Source: an uncultured Clostridia bacterium (lineage in GTDB: Bacteria > Bacillota > Clostridia > TANB77 > CAG-508). Taken from it: DNA of 21,298 nt. The position numbers and the translations under genes are program-made. Under the pieces are notes generated by a model. That model was not told where the DNA came from and did not search any database. It saw only the letters and a program-made list of their open reading frames with translations. Positions 1 to 5,671 of the stretch are shown one piece after another. Numbering within the stretch: position 1 is the first letter of the stretch; each line of letters starts with the position of its first letter. The stretch spans positions 1-21,298 of the forward strand of contig CAKOVP010000022.1 in NCBI GenBank assembly GCA_934122035.1, given 5' to 3'.

Positions 1-30
1 TCTTTATTTACTGGACTTTTCTCTTGGATT

Positions 31-59
31 AGTAAATTCAGCCAAAAGTGGAATTTACT
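31..59. repeat. Short inverted repeat at left edge
   Basis: A perfect 9-bp inverted repeat, AGTAAATTC (31-39) and GAATTTACT (51-59), is separated by 11 nt. It is followed on the + strand by T-rich sequence (TTTATATTT), so it could be a weak terminator for a gene left of the window. A reading frame open from position 1 to the TAA at 76-78 crosses it, but it has no start in view. Nothing else is recognisable in 1-128. Confidence 0.4.
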
Positions 60-128
60 TTTATATTTAACCTTTTAATTAAGAAAATTTGTAAAAAATA
101 ATAATGAAATATTATAATCTAGAATTAA

Positions 129-317
129 TCAATTAGCATCAGCTTTATGTTGAGCAATTTTAGGGTCATATTTAAATTTATTACGATGACAAGCACCGTA
201 TTTGAATTTACAATTATCACAAACATAAGGCCATCTATTTAATTTATCGCATAGTTTAAAATCATAGCCAAGTTTGATAGAAACACGATTTCTTTTAACT
301 TCCTTTGAAATACACAA
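129..317 (-). pseudogene. IS30-family transposase, N-terminal fragment
   Basis: The 62-codon minus-strand frame matches the pattern of the N-terminal region of IS30-type transposases. It begins with the end of the helix-turn-helix (ISKEVKRNR). It continues with a Cys-rich stretch (PYVCDNC, then GACHRNKF) and the KYDPKIAQHKAD segment that normally precedes the DDE catalytic domain. A complete enzyme has about 300-350 residues. Here a TGA at 129-131 ends the frame, and I see no DDE-domain continuation in 1-128. The only start is a TTG at 317 with no ribosome site. The frame stays open a little further upstream and then runs into the hairpin at 322-350, where a stop closes it. It is therefore truncated at both ends and inactive. 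Assignment rests on motif recall, not on an alignment. Confidence 0.6.
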
Positions 318-321
318 ACTT

Positions 322-350
322 AATTCCGTTTTTAAGCTTTAAACGGAATT
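322..350. repeat. 10-bp perfect hairpin beside the transposase remnant
   Basis: AATTCCGTTT (322-331) and AAACGGAATT (341-350) form a perfect 10-bp stem with a 9-nt loop containing AAGCTT. No T-run follows on either strand, so it is a poor intrinsic terminator. It sits exactly where the transposase-like frame loses its N terminus, which would fit a rearrangement scar or a small palindromic element. Its function is unknown. Confidence 0.55.
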
Positions 351-393
351 TCAAAAGATAATTAGCAATGAAAATATAGGTTTAAAATAAGTA

Positions 394-422
394 TTGACTT
401 TAACATAAATCGGTTGTATAAT
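394..422 (+). promoter_or_regulatory. Strong sigma-A-type promoter
   Basis: The -35 box TTGACT (394-399) and a perfect -10 box TATAAT (417-422) are separated by 17 bp. Transcription would start near 429 and give a leader of about 70 nt before the AGGAGG at 485-490. The leader contains a short hairpin, GCGGA (446-450) with TCCGC (462-466). This is the only evident promoter for the small gene at 498-788. Confidence 0.75.
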
Positions 423-484
423 GGTATTTAGCAAAATGTTGTTGGGCGGAAATCAATAAAATCCGCAATTTACAAGTTAACATT

Positions 485-515
485 AGGAGGAAAAGCCATG
501 AAAAATGGACTTTAG
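485..515 (+). promoter_or_regulatory. Ribosome site plus five-codon frame ending in an amber codon
   Basis: A consensus AGGAGG (485-490) lies 7 nt before ATG 498. That ATG opens MKNGL and then meets TAG at 513-515. After the TAG the same frame continues without interruption (KFFVISTDP) into the ATG at 543 and the 81-codon gene, because 543 is 45 nt after 498. The sequence therefore shows either a gene with a nonsense codon at position 6 or a short upstream peptide in frame with the main gene. Confidence 0.7.
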
Positions 516-542
516 AAGTTTTTTGTTATCTCTACAGACCCT

Positions 543-788
543 ATGGAGGAAGCACCGTGCATAAAAGGTAAGAAGACGTATATATTACGCCAAAGATATG
601 ATGCCAAAACTATTAGTGTCTGGAAGCTAGAGGCATATACTCTAGAGGACTATGAAATAGTTGCAAAGTTTGAAAATTCAGAAATGAATCAGAAAAATTT
701 TGAGTCAACTTTAGAGGAATGCATAAGGCTCAGTAATAAAAACACCATATGGGTAGAAAAGCCTTGGTGGATGTATTTAAAAAATTAA
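543..788 (+). CDS. Hypothetical small protein; natural start probably at 498, split by in-frame TAG
   Basis: The 81-residue frame matches no family I recognise. It is small, charged and aromatic-rich near its end (VEKPWWMYLKN), with no signal peptide or membrane segment, so it is probably cytoplasmic. ATG 543 has no Shine-Dalgarno sequence: the preceding bases are TCTACAGACCCT. The good ribosome site lies further up and serves ATG 498, which is in the same frame but separated from this ORF by the TAG at 513-515. The full reading would be 96 sense codons plus the amber codon. A Trp (TGG) or Gln (CAG) codon one substitution away would restore it. Expression could come from reinitiation at 543, 27 nt after the TAG, from readthrough, or not at all. 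It is flanked by its own promoter (394-422) and terminator (818-840), so it is a single-gene unit. Confidence that it is or was a real gene is moderate. Confidence 0.55.
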   Translation: MEEAPCIKGKKTYILRQRYDAKTISVWKLEAYTLEDYEIVAKFENSEMNQKNFESTLEECIRLSNKNTIWVEKPWWMYLKN

Positions 789-817
789 CATTAAACTTAA
801 AAATCCTTTTCAGATTG

Positions 818-840
818 GAGGCGGTGCTACCGTCTCTTTT
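818..840 (+). terminator. Rho-independent terminator after the small gene
   Basis: GAGGCGGT (818-825) pairs with ACCGTCTC (829-836) around a GCT triloop, giving 8 bp with one G-U pair. It is followed immediately by TTTT (837-840). It isolates the 394-788 unit from the phosphofructokinase promoter downstream. Confidence 0.8.
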
Positions 841-883
841 CTGTTGCATGGAAAAATATTTACTAATTAGAAAAAATAACTAG

Positions 884-909
884 AAAATATTGAAATATTC
901 CAATATTTT
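884..909. promoter_or_regulatory. Inverted repeat overlapping the phosphofructokinase promoter (candidate operator)
   Basis: AAAATATTG (884-892) and CAATATTTT (901-909) are perfect 9-bp inverted arms with an 8-nt spacer. They cover the -35 box and most of the spacer of the 890-917 promoter. The hexamer AATATT occurs at 886, 894 and 902, an exact 8-bp period. This placement suits a dimeric repressor, but A+T richness makes chance more likely than usual. Confidence 0.4.
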
Positions 910-917
910 GGTATAAT
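890..917 (+). promoter_or_regulatory. Sigma-A promoter with extended -10 for the phosphofructokinase gene
   Basis: The -35 box TTGAAA (890-895) and -10 box TATAAT (912-917) have a 16-bp spacer. TGG just before the -10 (909-911) provides the extended -10 TGn. The start would be near 924, giving a leader of about 55 nt. Confidence 0.75.
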
Positions 918-978
918 GTGTAAAGAGTAATTTTTATGGAAATAATAATAACAAAAGTAAAATTGGAGGTTAACAAAA

Positions 979-2124
979 ATGATAAAAAAAGTTGCAATAC
1001 TTGCAAATGGTGGAGATGTATCTGGATTTAATGCTGTAATTCGTGCAATAGTAAAAACAGCTGAACAGAATGGGATTGAATGTTATGGTTTTATAGAAGG
1101 CTATAGAGGTCTTTTAAATAATGACTTTGTAAAATTGAGTACTAGCGAAAATAAAATAGCTTCTGGAATATTACCAAGAGGTGGTTCAATAATTGGATCT
1201 TCTACAAATGCAAATGTATTCAATTATAAAGTAGAACTTCCAAATGGAGAAGTGGAATATCAAGATTTATCTGATAAATGTGTGCAAAATGTAAAAGATG
1301 ATGGATTCGACTGTGTATTTACTCTAGGCGGAGATGGAACACAAAAATCTGCAAGAGATTTCTTTGTTAAAGGAATGAACGTTATAGGTGTTCCAAAAAC
1401 AATAGACAATGATGTTGCTTGCACAGAAATTACATTTGGATATAACACGGCTGTATCTGTTGCATCAGAGGCATTAGATAGACTTCACACAACAGGAGAA
1501 ACACATCATAGAATAATGGTATTAGAAGTAATGGGAAGATATGCTGGATGGATTGCATTAGAGTCTGCAATTGCAGGAGGAGCCGATATTGCATTAATAC
1601 CAGAAATTCCTTATGATATAAATTCAGCAGTAAGAAAAATACAAGAGAGAAGCAAAAAAGGAAAACACTTTAGCATTGTTGTTGTTGCAGAAGGGGCAAT
1701 TCCAAAAGGTGGAGAACTTACAGTAGAAAATGTTAGAGATAATGGCAAAGGAGTAGATAATAACAAACTTGGCGGAGCTGGACAAAAAGTTGCAAAAGAA
1801 CTAGAAAAGCTAACAGGATTTGAATCAAGATGTACAGTTTTAGGATATATGCAAAGAGGAGGAACTCCTACAGCATTTGATAGAGTTTTATCAACAAAAT
1901 ATGGTGCTAAAGCAATGGAACTTGCTATGGAAGGCAAATTTGGAACAATAGCGGTAATAAAAAATGGAAAATTGGATTATGCTACATTAGAAGATGTAGT
2001 TGGAAATAATAAAGAAATGGGTGCAGTCTCTGGCAATACAAAAGAAAGCAACTTAAGAAAAGTTAGCATGGATGACGATCTAGTAAAAACGGCAAGAGAC
2101 ATAGGAATCTGCTTAGGAGATTAA
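979..2124 (+). CDS. pfkA: 6-phosphofructokinase, probably ATP-dependent, PfkA/Pfp superfamily
   Basis: This 381-residue glycolytic enzyme phosphorylates fructose 6-phosphate to fructose 1,6-bisphosphate in the cytoplasm. Visible motifs are the N-terminal phosphate-binding GGDVSG (11-16), GGDGT (117-121), PKTIDND (139-145, with catalytic Asp143 by alignment to TIDND), the substrate-binding MGRYAGW (185-191) and MQRGGTP (291-297). In this superfamily the second Gly of GGDG favours ATP, whereas Asp there (GGDD) marks the pyrophosphate enzymes. The Lys of PKTIDND is usual in the pyrophosphate-type and mixed branch. The Gly120/Lys140 pair suggests an ATP-using member of the branch that also contains pyrophosphate enzymes. 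GGAGG at 965-969 fixes the start. It has its own promoter, with a possible operator, and argS follows with no clear terminator. An automatic annotation might call it pfp. Confidence 0.9.
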   Translation: MIKKVAILANGGDVSGFNAVIRAIVKTAEQNGIECYGFIEGYRGLLNNDFVKLSTSENKIASGILPRGGSIIGSSTNANVFNYKVELPNGEVEYQDLSDKCVQNVKDDGFDCVFTLGGDGTQKSARDFFVKGMNVIGVPKTIDNDVACTEITFGYNTAVSVASEALDRLHTTGETHHRIMVLEVMGRYAGWIALESAIAGGADIALIPEIPYDINSAVRKIQERSKKGKHFSIVVVAEGAIPKGGELTVENVRDNGKGVDNNKLGGAGQKVAKELEKLTGFESRCTVLGYMQRGGTPTAFDRVLSTKYGAKAMELAMEGKFGTIAVIKNGKLDYATLEDVVGNNKEMGAVSGNTKESNLRKVSMDDDLVKTARDIGICLGD

Positions 2125-2157
2125 TTCGCCCAATAGGGACGCCCTTTTTGGGGCGAA
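2125..2157 (+). promoter_or_regulatory. GC-rich alternative hairpins between pfkA and argS
   Basis: Two exclusive folds use the same GGGCG. Fold one pairs TTCGCCC (2125-2131) with GGGCGAA (2151-2157) and encloses AGGG (2135-2138) with CCCT (2142-2145). Fold two pairs CGCCC (2140-2144) with GGGCG (2151-2155) around a hexaloop. CCCTT (2142-2146) could also pair with AAGGG (2160-2164), which overlaps the argS ribosome site. No T-run follows, so it is not a standard terminator. Confidence 0.5.
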
Positions 2158-2174
2158 AGAAGGGAGCAATATAA

Positions 2175-3899
2175 GTGAAAGATTTTAAAGATATAATAGC
2201 AAATAAAATTGCAGAAGTAGTAAATCTTCCAAAAGAAAAGATAATAGAAAATATTGGCGTACCAAAGGATGCATCGAATGGTGATTTTGCATTTCCTTGT
2301 TTTACACTTGCCAAAGAGCTAAAAAAATCACCAGCGATTATAGCAACTGAATTGCAAGATAAAATTGTAGAAAGCTTACATCAAGAAGAAAATGCTATAA
2401 TAGCCGAAGTAAATGCGGTAAACGGATTTTTAAATTTTAAATTAAATAGAAAAGAAATTGCAAAAGAATTAATACAAGAATTTGATATTTCTAAAGAAAA
2501 TTTTGGAACGAAAAAACAAGAAAAGCCAAAAAATATTGTAATAGATTATTCTTCTCCAAATATTGCTAAGCCTTTTCATATAGGACATTTACGTTCTACT
2601 GTAATAGGAGGAGCACTATATAATATTTACAAATATTTAGGATATAATGTTACAGGAATTAATCACTTAGGAGATTATGGCACACAATTTGGAAAGCTAA
2701 TAGAAGGCTACAAAATGTGGAAAGACGAATATAACATTGAAGAAAACCCAATAGACGAACTTACAAAAATATATGTAAGAATAAATAATCTTTGCAAAGA
2801 GGACGAAAGTGTTTTGGAGGCTTGTAGAAATAACTTTAAAAAGTTAGAAGATGGAGATCCATACTGCACAGAAATTTGGCAAAAATTTAGAGAGTTAAGT
2901 CTAAAGGAATTTCAAAATGTTTATGATATATTAGGCACAAAATTTGATTCTTTAAATGGCGAAGCTTTTTATTCAGATAAAATGCAAGAAGTTGTAGACA
3001 TACTAGAAAAAACAGGAAAACTTACAGAGTCTGAGGGAGCAAAGGTTATAAATCTTGATGAAGAAAAAATGCCACCTTGTTTAATTATTAAGTCTAATGG
3101 TTCAACTACATATGCAACTAGAGATTTAGCTGCAATACTTTACAGAGCAAGAACATATGATTTTGACAAAGCATTATATTTAACATCATATGAACAAAAC
3201 TTACATTTTAGACAAGTATTTGAAGTTGCAAAACTATTAGGAATAGATAAAAAATATACAGATGGACTAGTTCACGTTCCTTTTGGAATGGTTCAATTAA
3301 AGACTGGAAAAATGTCTACAAGAGAAGGAAATATAATAAAACTAGATGAATTATTAAATGAAGCAATAGAAAAGAGCAGACAAATAATAGAAGAAAAAAA
3401 TCCTAATCTAGAAAGCAAAGAAGAAGTAGCAAGAAAAGTTGGAGTTGGAGCTGTAATATTTAATGATTTATCAAATGGAAGAATAAAGGATGAAATCTTC
3501 GATTGGGATATAATGTTAAACTTTAATGGTGAGACAGGTCCATATGTTCAATATGTATGTGTGCGTGCAAATAGTGTGTTAGAAAAAGCAGGATACATAC
3601 CAGAGGTTCAAAACATAAATACAGATAAATTAGATGACGAAGATTCTTATGATATAATTACAACTCTTGGAAATTTTGCAGAAACATTAGAAAACGTAAC
3701 AAAAAAAGAAGAACCTTCTATACTTGCAAGATATTTAATTACACTTGCAAAACAATTTAGTAGTTTTTACAATAACAATCACATTATTTGTGAAGACAAA
3801 GAAACTCAAGATGCTAGATTATATCTAACATATATGGTAAAAACAATAATAGAAAAAGGCTTAAACTTACTAGGAATACAAGTTCCAGAAAAAATGTAA
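2175..3899 (+). CDS. argS: Arginyl-tRNA synthetase
   Basis: This class I aminoacyl-tRNA synthetase charges tRNA-Arg with arginine using ATP. Its 574 residues match the usual length of about 560. The N-terminal tRNA-binding (Add-1) domain spans about 1-115. The catalytic domain follows, with DYSSPNIAKPFHIGHLRST containing HIGH at 135-138, and the KMSK-type signature KMSTR at 379-383 inside LKTGKMSTREGN. The C-terminal DALR anticodon-binding domain begins near residue 450 (GPYVQYVCVRANSVL). It starts at GTG 2175, 8 nt after GGGAG (2162-2166). It is 50 nt downstream of pfkA without an obvious terminator, so the two are probably cotranscribed. The folded spacer could tune argS expression. Confidence 0.97.
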   Translation: MKDFKDIIANKIAEVVNLPKEKIIENIGVPKDASNGDFAFPCFTLAKELKKSPAIIATELQDKIVESLHQEENAIIAEVNAVNGFLNFKLNRKEIAKELIQEFDISKENFGTKKQEKPKNIVIDYSSPNIAKPFHIGHLRSTVIGGALYNIYKYLGYNVTGINHLGDYGTQFGKLIEGYKMWKDEYNIEENPIDELTKIYVRINNLCKEDESVLEACRNNFKKLEDGDPYCTEIWQKFRELSLKEFQNVYDILGTKFDSLNGEAFYSDKMQEVVDILEKTGKLTESEGAKVINLDEEKMPPCLIIKSNGSTTYATRDLAAILYRARTYDFDKALYLTSYEQNLHFRQVFEVAKLLGIDKKYTDGLVHVPFGMVQLKTGKMSTREGNIIKLDELLNEAIEKSRQIIEEKNPNLESKEEVARKVGVGAVIFNDLSNGRIKDEIFDWDIMLNFNGETGPYVQYVCVRANSVLEKAGYIPEVQNINTDKLDDEDSYDIITTLGNFAETLENVTKKEEPSILARYLITLAKQFSSFYNNNHIICEDKETQDARLYLTYMVKTIIEKGLNLLGIQVPEKM

Positions 3900-3917
3900 A
3901 TATTATAAAAAAAGACA

Positions 3918-3952
3918 GTCTACTTAAAAATTACGCACATTTTTAAGTAGAC
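3918..3952. terminator. Perfect 14-bp hairpin after argS
   Basis: GTCTACTTAAAAAT (3918-3931) and ATTTTTAAGTAGAC (3939-3952) pair perfectly around a 7-nt loop. On the + strand it is followed by AATATAAAG, so there is no U-tract after the stem. On the - strand the stem is followed by TGTCTTTTTTT, a canonical tract. It therefore resembles a terminator facing the minus strand although no minus gene is nearby. It may still end or stabilise the argS transcript. Confidence 0.55.
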
Positions 3953-4020
3953 AATATAAAGTAAAGAAATTAAAAGTTGCTAAATTACTATTTATTACCG
4001 GCAACAAGATAGGGAAAAAT

Positions 4021-5028
4021 ATGAACAAAAATATTTTAAAACATATAATTCGATATTTATTAATGATTGCAATTATAATTTTATGCACACAAATATTTAA
4101 ATTTTCTTCTGAAAATGGTCCAAAATCTTCTAGTACAAGTGCTAAAGTAGCAGAAATACTATTAGACACATTTAAAAATGGAAAAAATATGAACCAAGAA
4201 GAGAAATTTATTAAAATAGAAGAAATGCAGTATTATGTAAGAAAATGTGCACATTTTTCTATATATATGCTACTTGGAATTCTAACAATAAGCTGTGCCT
4301 TAACATTTAAAGGAGAAAGTGTTTATAAATTTGATTCAAGCATAATGTTTTGCTTTCTTTATGCAGCAACAGATGAATTACATCAATTATTCGTACCGAA
4401 TAGAAGTGGACAATTTATAGATGTATGTCTAGATACAGTTGGAGCATTAACAGGAATTTTACTTGTATTATTAATATGCTATATATGCAATAAAATAAAA
4501 AATATAGAAGGCAAAAAGCCTAAGGCATTGCTAGAAAAAAATGAAATTTCTAATAAAAAGAGAAAAGTCTTATTTATTGCAAGCACAGGTGGACATTTAA
4601 ATGAACTTATGCAAATAAAGCCATTATTTAAGAAATTTGATTATCATATTGTAACAGAAAAAACAAAAGTAGATGATAGTTTTAAAGAAGAATATGGAGA
4701 TAAAATAAGCTTTTTAATATATGGAACAAAAAAATATCCATTCACATATATATTTAAATTTTTAGCAAATTGCTTTATAAGCTTATATTACTTTTTTAGA
4801 CATCAACCAGAAGTGGTTGTAACAACTGGAACACACACTGCAGTACCAATGTGTTACATTGCAAAATTATTCGGAAGTAAAGTAATATTTATAGAAACAT
4901 TTGCAAACAGAACTACAGGAACTGTTGCAGGAAGGCTTGTATACCCAATAGCAGACACTTTTGTGGTTCAATGGGAAGAAATGCATAAAGTATATCCTAA
5001 ATCTGTATGTTGGGGGTGGATTTACTAA
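4021..5028 (+). CDS. VanZ-like membrane domain fused to PssD/Alg14-type glycosyltransferase subunit
   Basis: Two domains occupy one 335-residue frame. Residues 1-157 are VanZ-like: membrane segments near 8-27, 80-95, 107-117 and 139-156, with the family motifs RKCAHF (74-79), DELHQLF (118-124) and NRSGQFIDVCLDT (127-139). A charged linker follows. Residues 181-335 match the PssD/Cps14F/Alg14 group: VLFIASTGGHLNEL (183-196), TTGTHTAVP (268-276) and IETFANRTTGT (291-301). In known pairs PssD/Alg14 anchors the catalytic partner PssE/Alg13 at the membrane and adds a sugar to a lipid-linked acceptor. Here the VanZ part could replace or reinforce that anchor. The TAA stop overlaps the pssE start by one base (TAATG), so the two are translationally coupled. 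AGGGA (4011-4015) supports the ATG at 4021. The fusion is continuous, with no frameshift. Confidence 0.85.
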   Translation: MNKNILKHIIRYLLMIAIIILCTQIFKFSSENGPKSSSTSAKVAEILLDTFKNGKNMNQEEKFIKIEEMQYYVRKCAHFSIYMLLGILTISCALTFKGESVYKFDSSIMFCFLYAATDELHQLFVPNRSGQFIDVCLDTVGALTGILLVLLICYICNKIKNIEGKKPKALLEKNEISNKKRKVLFIASTGGHLNELMQIKPLFKKFDYHIVTEKTKVDDSFKEEYGDKISFLIYGTKKYPFTYIFKFLANCFISLYYFFRHQPEVVVTTGTHTAVPMCYIAKLFGSKVIFIETFANRTTGTVAGRLVYPIADTFVVQWEEMHKVYPKSVCWGWIY

Positions 5029-5516
5029 TGATTTTTGTTATATTAGGAACCCAGGACAAAAAATTTCCTAGACTATTACAGGCAATTCAGGATAAAATAG
5101 ATGAAGGAAAAATAAGCAAAAAAGAAGAAATAATAGTTCAAGCAGGAAGTACAAAATTTGAAACAAAAAATATGAAAATAATAGATTATATGTCTGTAAA
5201 AAAATTTGAAGAAGCAATAGAAAAAGCAGACGTAATAATTTGCCATGCTGGAGTTGGAACAATACTAACAGCACTAAAAAAGAATAAAAAAATAATTGCT
5301 GCAGCAAGATTAAAACAATATGGTGAACATGTGAATGATCATCAATTGCAAATACTAGATAACTTCACAAAAGAGGGATATATTTTAGCATTAGAAGATT
5401 TTGATAAGATAGACATATTACTAAAACAGGCAAAAAATTTTACTCCTGCAAAATTTAAATCAAATAAGAGATATTTCCTAAGACAACTAGAAAAAGAAAT
5501 AAATATTTTAGGATAA
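5028..5516 (+). CDS. pssE: PssE/Alg13-type glycosyltransferase catalytic subunit
   Basis: This 162-residue cytoplasmic protein is of the PssE/Cps14G/Alg13 type, which supplies the UDP-sugar-binding half of a two-subunit glycosyltransferase. Visible motifs are the N-terminal IFVILGTQDKKFPRLL, the nucleotide-sugar site CHAGVGTILTAL and the HVNDHQLQ segment. I chose ATG 5028 (MIFVILGTQ), which is preceded by GGGGGTGG at 5011-5018 with 9-nt spacing. An ATG at 5007 is in frame but has no ribosome site and would add seven residues unlike the family start. It shares one base with the VanZ-PssD stop, as expected for subunits made in equal amounts, and a strong terminator follows directly. The donor sugar cannot be read from the sequence. 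In characterised streptococcal capsule systems such a pair adds the second residue of the repeat unit. Confidence 0.88.
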   Translation: MIFVILGTQDKKFPRLLQAIQDKIDEGKISKKEEIIVQAGSTKFETKNMKIIDYMSVKKFEEAIEKADVIICHAGVGTILTALKKNKKIIAAARLKQYGEHVNDHQLQILDNFTKEGYILALEDFDKIDILLKQAKNFTPAKFKSNKRYFLRQLEKEINILG

Positions 5517-5520
5517 ATAA

Positions 5521-5575
5521 AAAAGGCTGAAACTTTAAATGTGCTTCAGCCTTTTGATTTGTGCTTTTTTATGCC
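5521..5575 (+). terminator. Rho-independent terminator after pssE
   Basis: AAAAGGCTGAA (5521-5531) pairs perfectly with TTCAGCCTTTT (5545-5555), an 11-bp stem with a 13-nt loop whose 3' arm ends in a T-run. A second T6 run lies at 5565-5570. The A-run in the 5' arm makes it potentially bidirectional. It separates the pssD-pssE unit from the LCP-led operon. Confidence 0.85.
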
Positions 5576-5608
5576 ATATAATAACAATAAGAAATATAGT
5601 GAAATATG

Positions 5609-5637
5609 TTGAAAAACGTATAATACAATGATATAAT
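5609..5637 (+). promoter_or_regulatory. Sigma-A promoter for the polysaccharide operon
   Basis: TTGAAA (5609-5614) and TATAAT (5632-5637) are separated by 17 bp, with an extended -10 TGA at 5629-5631. Another TATAAT at 5619-5624 has no matching -35. The start would be near 5644, giving a short leader of under 30 nt before the AAGGAG at 5658-5663. Confidence 0.78.
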
Positions 5638-5671
5638 TAATCTAGTTTTAGAATTTTAAGGAGAAAACAAA

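Noticed and set aside
1..78. C-terminal end of a + strand gene entering from the left
   Set aside because: The frame is open to TAA at 76-78, but only 25 codons are visible and they match no family I can name. Too short to call.
498..788. Whole-genome reassignment of TAG as sense, to explain the amber codon
   Set aside because: TAG ends the LCP gene (6842-6844) and epsG (9629-9631) at family-appropriate lengths, so it works as a stop in this genome.
5007..5027. Earlier in-frame ATG for pssE
   Set aside because: It has no ribosome site and adds seven residues before the family start MIFVILGTQ. The GGGGGTGG site is placed for ATG 5028.
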